Below are positions 30,371-58,125 of a stretch of 64,000 nt of DNA, one piece after another (position 1 is the first letter of the stretch; the number at the start of each line of letters is the position of its first letter). Origin of the DNA: Synchiropus splendidus (taxonomy: Eukaryota; Chordata; Actinopteri; Syngnathiformes; Callionymidae). The position numbers were made by a program, and so were the translations under genes. The stretch lies in contig NC_071347.1 in NCBI RefSeq assembly GCF_027744825.2, forward strand, positions 9,237,501 through 9,301,500. The letters run 5' to 3'. A model generated the notes under the pieces. It did not search any database. It saw only the letters and a program-made list of their open reading frames with translations, and was not told the DNA's origin.

Positions 30371-31381
30371 TGTGTAAGTCCAAACTGTTTGAAAGAATAA
30401 TAATAATAACAGCAACAGCAACAACGACAACAACAACAATAATAATAATACCATGGTTGTTTTCTGGAAACATAGACTATAAGCAGTTACCAAAACAAGA
30501 ATGAGACAACCAGATGGATGGATGGAAATAGTCATATATGTGTATTTTGCCTGCACTTTCAGTCATGTAACAGTTTATTTTGTCCTTGCAGAGTTGCCAC
30601 AGATGGCAGGGCGGCGTGTATATGTTTGCGGGGTGACTGTGCACAGGTGTACGCAAGAGTACTGGTGGGGATTGAAGAAAAAGAAGAGAAAAGAAAAGAA
30701 CGCACCATCTTACTGCACTTGAAATCTTGTTGATACTGACTGTTATTACTACTCTTCTGTGTACAATATTTAAAAGCCTCAGCTGCCTTTAGTTGATAGA
30801 AGTTAGGATAAAATACTTTATAATTTAGAGTTTTTTTGTGGTTTTACCTCCTAAAAAATGAAATATTTTGTCAGGAAGTTTTTTTTTTTTTTTTTTATAC
30901 AAAATTTCCACAAAAATACAAACATTGCCATGAATGTTAGTGTGTTGTGCTCACAGTTTTAAATGAAAGACTGTGAAGTGTGTGACACAGTCATCTCTAT
31001 TAAGAGACCAATATAACCATTGAAACGGTAGTACACGCAAGAGCGCTTTAACTAAAAGGAAACAGTAAATGACCTGACAAAAGCTGCCTCTTTGGATTAG
31101 AGCTGTTAGAGGGGAGACACAATGAATGTCCTGCGACGCTGTGTACACTCAGCAGTGGTGGAGAGGAGTCCAGCGTAACATTGCCTTGACACCATTTGGA
31201 CTGACTGGGAAGGACAACATTAGACACAAGTAACTCAGAGGGACAGCTGTTGAAGAAAAAAGTTAGAAGGACGTGCATGGTGGATGGAGAGCAGGCTGCG
31301 TGTATTCTGAGTTCCAAGTGACTCACAAGACAGTGAAGGTTTCACAGATAAATATTTGTCTGACAGGTCGTCTGTATCAAA

Positions 31382-31382
<1 letters not shown>

Positions 31383-31427
<45 letters not shown>
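31383..31427. repeat. (CA)n microsatellite
   Basis: About 22 CA units followed by CGCATGTGTGT. It abuts an interspersed repeat whose relative at 34846 abuts a TG tract. Confidence 0.97.
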
Positions 31428-31430
<3 letters not shown>

Positions 31431-31680
31431 TGTGTGTTTTGCTATTTTTGTGACGTGCTTTCTCCAAACTCTTAGCCTTAACCATCCAAAACAAATGGCT
31501 AACCTTAACCAGAACTCAGAACCAACCAAGATTGTGCCCAATTATAATGAACTACTTTTGCTGACGTTTTAACCCTTAAACCTTGTGAGGACAGGCCAAA
31601 ATGTCCTCACAAAGCACAGTCTCCTCACAAGAAGGTGGCAACTCCAGTGGATCAGAGGTAAGGACACGGTCAACGGTAAA
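31428..31680 (-). repeat. interspersed repeat, copy A (inverted relative to copy B)
   Basis: Reverse complement shares AGCCATTTGTTTTGGATGG and nearby blocks (GGTTAAG, GGAGAAAGC versus GGGGAAAGC, GTCCTCACAAG versus GTCCTTGTGGGG) with 34846-35110, in the same order. It has no coding frame. Family not assigned. Confidence 0.6.
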
Positions 31681-34600
31681 CTGTATCCTTACTGGACCCT
31701 TTTGGAGCCCTAGCAAGGCGTTAGAACTAGTCTTTTTTTGGCCCCTAGTGGTGGGAACACACAAATACATGTACCTACGTGAGACAAACCAACCCAGAGT
31801 TCTCCCTGAAAACACACTGGAGTTGGAGGTGAAAAATGAGGACATGAAGAGGCCTGGTGTGATGAGGGAGGGCGATCGAGTTCTGAGGTGGCGGAGGCTG
31901 CTGACCTGCTTCATGACCTTCCATGACTCCAACATGACAACATTCTCTTTTCTCTTCAACACTCATAAGCATCTTAGTTAATGTAACGTTTCATTGTGCA
32001 GCAATGGAAGCAGATGCACCTTGTTGGGTTCAGTTGAATTCACAAACTCACGTCACTGATCAGACTTCAACACGTGTTTTGTTTTAGGATGGTGAGGGCA
32101 GAAATGAAGGTCTGGCGGGGCTCCTTTCACAATATTAGAGAGGAAGCGCAGCTTAAAGAGAGTCTCCTCAGAATCCTCCCCAGATCGCAGCGGAGAAGAC
32201 AGTGACTGATCTCCAAAACACAAAATCCTCCAGCGTTAATTTTATTCAGAGCTCCGCGGCTGCTGAGAGACTCTTTCTGACAAAGTTTGAACCTTGTAGC
32301 GCTTTAATGCCTCGGTGGATTTGTCATGTGGGATTTTGGGACGGCGTTATTCAAATGAGAATGAGCATTCACTGCAAGGCTCACCTCATTGTATGCTTGG
32401 CTTGTCAGTTTATATGAAACAAGATCTAGTCTTTCATTTCAAACCAGCCTCATCTGTGGAAGAGATTCTCAAGCGAGGACGCCGGCAGCCGAAGACAACA
32501 ATTACTAAAGGAGGCAGCAGGTTTGCAGGCTGGAATGCAACCTCACTGCCTTTTCTTATTTTCAGTATTCAACACCAGAATCATCCGAGCAGAAACCCCC
32601 TTTTGGAGTGCTTACCTTCAGTGTGAAAGACGCGGAGAGGAGCTCAGACGGACGGGAAGGTTGAGCTGGAGTGACAGTTAACTCTAATAACAGGGAAATC
32701 CTGCAGTTTAGAGAAACACAATCTCTTCAGACATCTTCCATAAATGCCTTCTGGCGGGAGGATTTGTGGTTTCTTATAATAGCGGAGAGGGGGGGAGAAA
32801 GTAAACTTCATTCTGCAGAACTTTGTTCCATCAGCACAATCTGATAAACGGCTGCTATTGAAGAACAAATCAAAAGTTTAAATAAAAAGCAGCTAGGATT
32901 TGCCAAGCAAAGAAATGTCTCATCCATGACTTGTCATTGCATGAGGAGGTACCACTGAGGTCTCATCTCCACAGCCGGCCATGGTGCATGATGCCACCCC
33001 ATGTTGTTTAGTTTGCTCTGGAAATGGATTCTTTGAGCGACATCACCCTCTGGTGCAGGAGCTAAAGTCTTTGCTCCTCCACAGCAGTTAGAGTGGGTCT
33101 CACCATGCCACCCCCGTAACACCCTGCAGACCAAGTGTAATGTTAAGTGAAGGACATGTATCACTTTATCATGGAGACACACTAAATTCATCAGCCCTAA
33201 ATTTGATCCAATTTACAAACAAACTTATAATTTCTAATGTCAAATTGAGAAAAATATTAAATGTGAAAATAAATATAGCGCTGGAAATGGCTGGAAATGC
33301 GATTTATTTTAAAAAATCAGTATAATAGTTGATGAATTCCGTATAAACTTTTGATGTGAGCATTATTCACTGCATCAACTCCAGATGCACCACATTATTC
33401 AATGTGATGTCATGAACCATAAAGTCCATGATGAAGAAGACAACATGAGGATGATGATGATGGATGAAAAATGCAAGCTTTTGTTGCAAACCACTTACAA
33501 AGGCTTGAAGAAAAAGGGAATGTGATGTATATGCTATTTTATTATATTTACTTTAAATGATGATGGAGTGGAAATGAAGCATGGAGGAAGAGGATCTTAA
33601 AAAATACAACTCATAAATGTTTATAAATGTGGATTATTCCAGTGACTCCTTGTAAATATCGGATAAAAGCTGCCTTTTAAACATTTTTATGTACTTTTTC
33701 GTGATTTTAAATGAGAGGTCTCTAAATTTATAAATGTGTGTGGAGGCTTTATTTGTCCTCATGGTGGCTACAGATGATTGTAAAAAAAAAAGTTTTTATG
33801 CTCTGCATCCTTGTTAATGCATCTATTTGGAACCTGGCATTAGGAACCGTTAAAAACAAGAGAGTTTGTTAACACTTGACATGCAGACTGGGAGCACAGA
33901 CACTCCAGAGAAACCAAACGTTTCCTCCTTCTGACACTTCTGAACACTGCTAAACTGGATCACTGATAAGGTCTTCATTCTCTGATCGTTCTAATTTCCT
34001 TGAAAAGCTGCTTGAAGCAAAACCAACGTCTTCTGAGTCGCAGCCAAACAAAAACAAGATCACAGGGCTTCACGTCGCATTTTGTCACGACACTGAAATG
34101 ATGACTGCGCTCTTTAAAAGATACAATCCATGATTTATTGCACAAAAGAAGTGATATCCAAATTTATGTTACACTGTATATATTTTTTTATACATTTGAA
34201 TGTTTGTACATGTAAACAGGACGAAGTAAACAATGTTACTGATGCACTTCATATCACGACTGATAGCATTCGACGGTTGATGAGTAGCATCTCTGACACG
34301 TCCTCGCCGCTCCTGATGGAGCCGTTCACTGAGAACAGAAACGCTCTCTCTCCTCCTTTCTAATCGACTGCAATGTTTTTAAAGATGTGCAAGGTCATGC
34401 CATTATTACTTTTGTACAATACTGTAGAATATTGTGCTATTGCCAGCAATAGAAGGCTCCAGAAACGCCCTCCCCCTCCCACCATCACATGTGCAGCACG
34501 GTAACCCAGAGAACAAATAATGTGTCGGTTTGAACGTCAAACGTCGGCTCCTTCATTCTGCTTTGCTCATTTACAAGTCCCAGCCGCTCACACTGGTCAG

Positions 34601-34812
34601 ACTCAAGACGGCACAGGAATCTTCTGAAACGCGTCATGCACACTCACATTTATCTGCTCAAACTGAAGAAAGGAAAAAAGAGCATGCATAGATTTCACTG
34701 TTCACATCGCAGGGAAGATATTCTCAGAACCTGAACTAGAATCTTTTCAAAAGATTTAAATCTAAAGTGGCTGAAATCATCATTGTCCTCTAAGTGCGAG
34801 CACAAAACTAGT

Positions 34813-34816
<4 letters not shown>

Positions 34817-34845
<29 letters not shown>
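34817..34845. repeat. (TG)n microsatellite
   Basis: About 14 TG units beside repeat copy B. Confidence 0.96.
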
Positions 34846-34849
<4 letters not shown>

Positions 34850-35110
34850 GTTTGTCCTTGTCGTGGGGACCAATTCTGGACAAAACACTGTCCTTGTGGG
34901 GACGTTTTGCCGGTCCCCATAGGTCCAAACCTCAATTTGAGAATGAAGAGTTGAAAATAACTGGGTCATTCCGATTTGGTTTCAGTTTGGTTAAGAGTCC
35001 TGGTTAAGCTTAGCCATTTGTTTTGGATGGTTAGCTTTAGGGTGAGAGGCTGGGGAAAGCATGGAAGTCAGTGACAAACCTCACAATTTCCCCACGAGGA
35101 CAGCAATCCA
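34846..35110 (+). repeat. interspersed repeat, copy B
   Basis: Contains GTCCTTGTCGTGGGGACC and GGACGTTTTGCCGGTCCCC, an internal stem of GGGGAC/GTCCCC, then AGCCATTTGTTTTGGATGG shared with copy A in opposite orientation 3.4 kb away. It may lie in the ano3 3' UTR if the distal poly(A) site near 34134 is used. Confidence 0.6.
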
Positions 35111-35441
35111 AACATATGTCTGTGTGCGTGTGTGTACATCATGCATATGTCTACGAGGGCAAAAACACACATCTGCTTAGGTTTCATAAAACTTTAGGTC
35201 ATCTTGTAAAAGCAAGGAAATATGAGTTTATAAAATCTGATCTAAACATTCAGAGGACACCTGAGAGATGTGGGCGAGGCTGTCCGAAGGTGAGACCAGT
35301 CGGGCAGAAACAAAAACATGAACATAACAAAAATGGCTGCACAATACCTGCAAATCACAAAACATTCTGTTTCTCATCTTTCTAGATTTTCTGACAGTAG
35401 ATCTTTTTTAGTGTGCATAATTAAAAAAAAATCTAAATTCT

Positions 35442-35444
<3 letters not shown>

Positions 35445-35481
<37 letters not shown>
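35445..35481. repeat. (TA)n microsatellite
   Basis: About 18 TA units in an AT-rich stretch. Confidence 0.95.
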
Positions 35482-35483
<2 letters not shown>

Positions 35484-37336
35484 ATGAAAATGTTAACAAG
35501 CTAAGAGAGCAAAAAAAACAATACAATTATTGAAATTACAATTATTGATTATTTTGTCACAACCTTCCCAGCAACTTAAAAAAATAAAATTATATAATAA
35601 ATAAATAAAAAGTGTAGTAATAAACACATATATTTAAACAATGGTCCCTTTATTTTTTTATATCTATTTCATAGATTTATTAAAATATGAATTATGCTTT
35701 TGGGAATTTCTTATTCGTAAACATTGGTAAAATAAAGTTCATTTCCACATCACCAGAAAAGGAAATGAATTAGCTATAATGAAGGTCATTAAAAATGAAA
35801 CTTCACATCGCAGCTGTGCTGACAGATCCGTTCTCTCAATACTGCAAACCGAATCAGGGCCAACGTCGGCTAAGGAAAAGTTGAGTGCTTCATGTGGGAC
35901 CCCGTTCAAATCTACACAAGAATAGAGTGGAGATATTGGTGGTCATAATAATCTCCAAGGCAAGTGCCTTAACGTCCTCGGAATGGTGGCGAAAATAAGA
36001 CATTGAAATGGGGTTCGAATCTGGATCAACGCAACATGATCTGGGTCAAGTGAAAACATGGAAAGCGCATGAGAGTAGCTCATTAATAAGACTCGCCACA
36101 AACATCATAACTCTCCAGCGCTGCATGAATGGAACAGGAAATGAGTCAAACTGTGCCTCACAGATGGATGTGTCGTTCACGCTGTTTTCCCCGAGTCGTC
36201 ACAACGTGTTGTTTGGATCTACAGCAGCAGGACGACCACTCAACATCCATGTTTTTTGAGTGTAAACGCAAACATGATGGGATCGACTCCGCTGGTCTCT
36301 GAAGTTCTCTGAGCAGAACAGTGGATGTTCTTTGTGAACTGCAGGCCACAGGTATGTCAGAGCGCTCCAAGTTACAACCACGCTTCAGGGCTTCCGCCAG
36401 AAAATGAAAAACAGGCAGCCAGCCGACTCACGGAAGAGCAGATTTGGGGCTGGTGTGCAGACATACACATTGTTTATAATGCGAGCCGTGTTCCGAGGCG
36501 ACGTGGCGCGGCGTCCAAAACAAATCTTTAGAGTTCAGGAGGTACGGCTGAAGAAGAATGATATTCTTGCACTTAAACAAAACACGTGCAGCACGAGCAG
36601 GCACACGTGAGGTCGGTGACACGGTTGTGGCGCGCAACTGTAGGCACAATCAAGAAGTTCACCTCTCAGCAACACAAGGCAGTCAAGCTCAGCTGAAGCA
36701 CAGACAGATCGACAGACACGTCCCACAGACACACACACACCCCGAACAGGCGACAGATTTTCCCATCGAAAAAACAACATGCAGTTTTAAAACGTCGCTA
36801 AAAGAGAACAATCCTCCGAATGAGCAGTTTGTTTTTCCTTTGCTGAATAGAAAAAGGCTGCTGATGTCAACAATCCACATGCTTCCATCACCATGGACAT
36901 TGTTAGGTCGGCACATCACCAGATTCACTTTTACAACAAGACACTCAGCTCTGAGAGGAAGTCGGGGGAAAACATGCCGAGAGTCAAAGCTGCCACAGAG
37001 AGAAAGAGTGCACGATGGGCGAGTGAACAGTGGAGAGCTGCAGCCCTTGATCTGCATAGTAAACGTTACAATTGCACAGGTAGGATTCCAGAGAAGCCGT
37101 GATGAGAGGAGAGCGAGCGACCTGCTGGGTGGTGAAGAGTCAGAGCCATGAGACAGATGGCGAGGGAGTGGTCAGGCTTGCAGCTTAAAGCAGGTTGTTT
37201 TTTTTTTTTTTCGGGGGGTGGTGGGAGGATCTCGGTGTCTTTGGTGTACAGAATCAGCCAGTGAACTTTCAAAGCTAAAACACAGAGAAAAGCAGGCAGA
37301 GAGGCCGCGCCAGGTGGAGGAGATGGGTGGGTGAAG

Positions 37337-53409
<16,073 letters not shown>

Positions 53410-54654
53410 CTGCGGACCAGGAGAAAGGATTTACTTCATAAAATCAAAAATCAGTTTGGCTTACTTAAAACTCATTTTAAACAAGTTAAGGACTTGGCAC
53501 ACCAAGACTCCAATGCTCAGGCAAAAAAAGAGTCTCAAACTGATATTGGTTCTTAAGCAGTCTCAACTAATTTAGCGTTAATTATACAATTCTTTTTTCT
53601 TGCCAGCGTCGCCAGAACAAGAACTTCACAGCACTTTTGTGGAGCAATTACTGCCTTCTGATAGCAATAAATATCAGAGCCAATTTTCATGGTAAAGAGC
53701 TCATTCTTTTTTAAATGTATTCAGCACTTCTGGGAAATTGTTGCACAACGAACTGTTTTCCATAATAAAACACACAAACCTCTTGCACATCCAATGGGGG
53801 CATGTGAATGCAGAAACAATCCTGGGTAAAATTACTTCAGCTCACCACTGAAGCTCTAAAATCCTGCTCATCTTTATCATACTGTTACTGCAGCACCAAC
53901 TGGCCACCGCACCCACCTCCAGTGAATTCAGCTGGACCACTGCCCATCTTATTAGCTTTGCAGAGCAACTTATCAAATGTGTTGAAATCTTGCTGTTTTA
54001 CACTCTCTCACTCAAGTTCTGCCTCCTACGTGCCGTTCCAGTCTGCTTTTGCTTGAAACAGTTTACTTTGCATTGTTGTCGGAAAACTCTTCAAATGTGG
54101 GAATTTAAATTTGGATTAAACATAAATACATTTATTTCTTTTTAAATATACTTCATTTTATGTACACATTCATTTCCTTTTGTAGTCGCCAAAGCTCCTC
54201 CACTCTCGTGTCTCCATAATGTCAACACCATGGAAAAGACTTCAGACAGTATTGTGTCTTTCTGGCAAATTCCTGGCAGGAATACATGCTACCAACCATG
54301 AGAAGAGCGTGTAGCTGTTCTGCCAACTCTCTTGTTTGTTATTCACCTTTCCAAAAACAGTGTCCTAATTATGAAATTAAAATACATGATCCATATTTCT
54401 AAAACAAATGAAGTACAATTTACAGTGATCAGAACTCCCTTTCCCGCCCAAACTACATGACGCCACTGAAAAGCCCCTGAGGCACTTGTGTTGAAATAAA
54501 ACCCGCAAAGTTGTTTTACCTGGCCTGCAACACATCACAATGCTTGGTGATAGCATGAGGCTGGAGGAAAAGCAGAGGGAGCCAACAGCAAGAGTACAAT
54601 TGTAGACGCTTCAAGTTAACCACCAGTAATTCATACAGAATGATGCCATCTTCT

Positions 54655-54760
54655 TTTCTTTCTTTCATTCAACCTTTATTTAACCAGATCAAATACAACA
54701 TTGAGATCAGGATCTCTTTCACAAAGGTGACCTGGCCAAGAAGTCTGTAGTACATTAACA
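54655..54760. repeat. interspersed repeat fragment
   Basis: CCTTTATTTAACCAGATC, CATTGAGATCAGGATCTC and GACCTGGCCAAGAAG appear in order. I recall this arrangement as a common fish repeat, but cannot name its class. It contains the palindromic GAGATC...GATCTC. Confidence 0.45.
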
Positions 54761-57662
54761 TTTAGAAGGCAGTGATGGCATATAATAAAGATGCAGATTT
54801 AAAGGTGCAGTCGCCTTTTCAAGTGTGGGAGCTTTAACAACAAACATCTTACATTTTAAAACTCAAGCACTTAAGTTCAGTGGTCTCTCGTTGTCTATCC
54901 TTCAGGATAGATGAGAGAATGTCATGTGGAATAAGTTCAGAAAGCATCAGTTCTCCTACTTCCTGTCAGACGCTTGACTGTCATGGTGCAGTTTATTTTC
55001 TTCTTCTTCTTCCTGCTGCAATTTGCTGCTCCTGTATAAAGTATCCTGAGCCACAGTGAAGGCACCGGATTGCCTTGATTCCTGCACAACAGAGCGAACA
55101 TTTTTACCACTTTGAGTACCTTTTTTGTGTGTTTCGTCTTTAGATTAAAGACGGATCTACTGTTTTTTTTCCTCCTACAGTATGTGCTCTGCACATTTCC
55201 TATTGACTTAACTGACATCTGATTTAACCAGCACCTGCGTTTTTTGTGATTTTTTTCAGAGCAGTCTGATTGTCAAGCCACATCCTGTACCAGACTCTTC
55301 TAGCTCCTTTTGTCTCTAGGAGCCTTGGGCTCTTTGGGACTAGTTATAGGATCAATATATAATAATAAAAAATAAAAATAATTTAAAATAATTTGATTTT
55401 TATTTTCAAGTTGTGCAATTAAATCAGCTTTGAATTTCTTTAATCTAGATCTGCACCAGGGAATCTCGACTGTTTATAATAAATAATAAATAAATAAACA
55501 TATATAATGTTATATAATGGGTTTCAGTTGGACACCCCAGCCTTAAGGCATAATCAGACAACATGACATGACATGACAAGTCATGCAACAGTTAACTAGC
55601 TAGTGTGATTGAATAAACTGTCATTTTGGACTGCATTCTTTGCTTTGTTTTAAGTGTAGAGTTGGCAGATTAATCGCATCCCTAGCCAAATGTCTGAGAA
55701 TCTACTTGACAAGGATGATGCTAAAGCAGTTTCAGGAACAAATGATTCGAGCTCAGAGGAGGGGTATTTAAAGTAGCTCACCGTGGTGAACATCATCATC
55801 TAAACCAACAGGAAAACTGCTACATGGAAAAGGAATCTGGGAACGGATGCATTTTCATTTGAAAGAGAGAATTTAATCTTATTCAAAACTATTTTTTTCT
55901 TTTCTTACAGCTTATCTCTTTTTATACTAGCTCACTAATTCGCTGAGTCTGTATCTAGCCATAAGTATGAATTTCTTACCTTAAAATGGTCAGATAACTA
56001 ACACCAAAAGCAACAGATCCAGGAAACACCTCTAGGTTATGGTGGATGTAGCTGAGCAGGTTTAAGTTGGAATATTGTGTGTCCACTGCAGCCATAAATC
56101 ATTGTATGAAAAAGATGGGAGTGAGACGCCCTGTTTATGTAACTTAACAACCCTGATGCACCAGATGAAACTGAGAAGAATAAGGGAGAGTGGCTTTAGT
56201 CATCAGCTGCACAATCAAATTTATGGGCTCCAGTGTTGATAACATGTCCTTCATAGAGGAGGAGTGTATTAAAAACATCAGCACTCTGCGTCCATCAAAT
56301 CTCTCGGTTCAGGACACACCAAGTGTAGCGCTGCAGCGCTGCGATATGCTTGCTGGTTCAATACGTAACTGAGAGGTGCTGGTCTTGTTAGAGGTCATCT
56401 TCACGGAGAAAGAGATCCGTTAGAGGTTTCTGCGAGGGTTAATAACCATAACCAACGTCCAGCGATAGATCCAGGTCATCGTACCCGCCCTTTGCATGAG
56501 GCATGAGCTTCAGCCGAGAAGCTTCTGACATCTTTATTCATGAAACCAGAGAGCTTGTGCTAATGGGGACATGACATTCCTTCACCTCCAGAGAGAATTT
56601 TCCTCAGTGACCTCACCAAAATGTTCGCCTGCATTGATCATTCACTCGCGGCGTGCTGCAGTCCACGCTGCAACCGGTGCAGTAACTCACTCCCCTGACA
56701 TTGATCTGGATGGGATTTCCCAGCGCTGGAGGGTGAGAACAGCACCGGTTAGAGCTCCAGGGAAGCTCTGATGACAACGGTAATTTTCTCTGCTGCAGCT
56801 TTATTTGTACTATGATAAGAGGTTCATGAATACGGCTAAGTAGAACGCATATTAATCACATGCTCATTTACTGTTAATAAAAAGTAATTTCAGTGTTGTT
56901 TATGGTGAACTGCTGGTGACTATTCTAAAATAGAATGTCATTTTAAGTATTTTTGAAATGATAAATAACTGGCTAACATACACACTTGAGTGACCAGAAA
57001 TATAATACCCCACATAATGCCCAAATATAACTCCAACATTTCTCCTTTATACCTTTCCCATAAGTGTGTAGCGACAATAGAATGTCTTCGACTTAACCTC
57101 TATACAGGGTTATACTATGCAATTGCTCTACCTGCTATAGTCATGTGCAGTGACCTCTCTGGACAATAACAATATGGAAATGCATAGCTGCAGAGTGAGT
57201 ACACGCACAGTGCTTATATATTCACCCTGCAGCTTTCTGTCTTCATGAAGTAAATATGAACGCAACCATTAGGTTCGAAACGTATCGTAGAATGGGCCTC
57301 TATCTTTTTAAATCACAGTCATTATGCCAGTCTCTTCTGCTTATTGCCAGATGGAGTCGAAGGGGAGCTGGTGATCTCAGCCACTCGACAAACCTTTGAG
57401 CACACACTCACATCTACAAACCGATCCAGCTTAGTTTGCTTTGAGACTGTGAGAGGAAGGCAAAAACTCTGGTGGCTCAGAAGGGCAATCAAAGAGAAGA
57501 GCACATTCACAAAAACGGAATCATCATTACAAAACATTGAGAAAATCCAAACCAAGCTCACTGAAACTTCAAACATTGGGTTAGGTAAATTTAAAAAGGT
57601 TCTCCTTGGCTCCACCATTTGGAACCTACAATATCCCCTGAGAGGCTCTGTACAGTGTAGCA

Positions 57663-58125
57663 CAGAGGTGGGCAATTCGATTTCCCAAAAGGCCACATGA
57701 TAAACTGCGACTACTGGCTGAACTACTACTGACTACGAAGCGTCCAAAATCCAAATGATATACTAAAACAACGACAGCAAAAAATGGACTTAAAAGGTGA
57801 AATGTAAGTGTGGATATTAAGAAGTGTAAACCAAAAAAAAAACATTTTTACATGCATTTTATTTGAATATAAATCAAAATAAAACTAATCTACGAAAGCT
57901 AAAAAGGCAATTTATTTGAAAATAAATTTTAATTTCCCTTCAATGTATTTTGAGGAACAAGAAATACACACAAATATGGCAAATGAAAAGAAGACAAAAT
58001 CGATTATTTTTGTCTAAAAATTTTGACTAACTAGTAATGGGTAAAATTGAAAAGGGACAAAAAAATAAGTCAGAAAATTACAACATATCTTTTGTATAGT
58101 TTTGGTCTGACGTTATGAGGGCCGG
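57663..58125 (-). mobile_element. non-autonomous hAT-like element, copy 3 (reverse orientation)
   Basis: It begins CAGAGGTGGGCAATTC, the classical hAT-Charlie terminus, and is the reverse complement of copies 1 and 2 over most of its length (for example TTGAGGAACAAGAAA and CTGACGTTATGAGGGCC). The other terminus is replaced by CA repeats after about 58125. Confidence 0.65.

Larger units (their letters stand above)
23051..34116. other. intergenic DNA between fibin and ano3
   Basis: About 11 kb with no gene that I can support on either strand. It carries a hAT MITE (26571-26751), an AT-rich repeat with recurring TTTTAGTC (30080-30370), a CA tract and one copy of an inverted repeat pair (31383-31680). 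The remainder shows no structure that I can name; conserved non-coding elements cannot be judged from one sequence. Confidence 0.5.
34134..37336 (-). other. ano3 3' flank / possible 3' UTR
   Basis: No gene is visible between the ano3 stop and 34.1 kb. Minus-strand AATAAA occurs at 34134-34139 and about 35649-35654, so a long 3' UTR is possible. The actual end cannot be set from sequence. Open frames at 36500-37150 on both strands have no recognisable domain. Confidence 0.35.

Noticed and set aside
35935..36010. B-box-like GGGGTTCGAATCTGG
   Set aside because: The upstream part does not fold into a cloverleaf and no paired ends were found.
36500..37150. 197-codon plus-strand and 122-codon minus-strand frames
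   Set aside because: They overlap in opposite strands, have no recognisable domain and lie in the ano3 3' flank.
57322..57700. Overlapping 124- and 118-codon frames on opposite strands
   Set aside because: No motif in either, and the right part runs into a hAT-like element.
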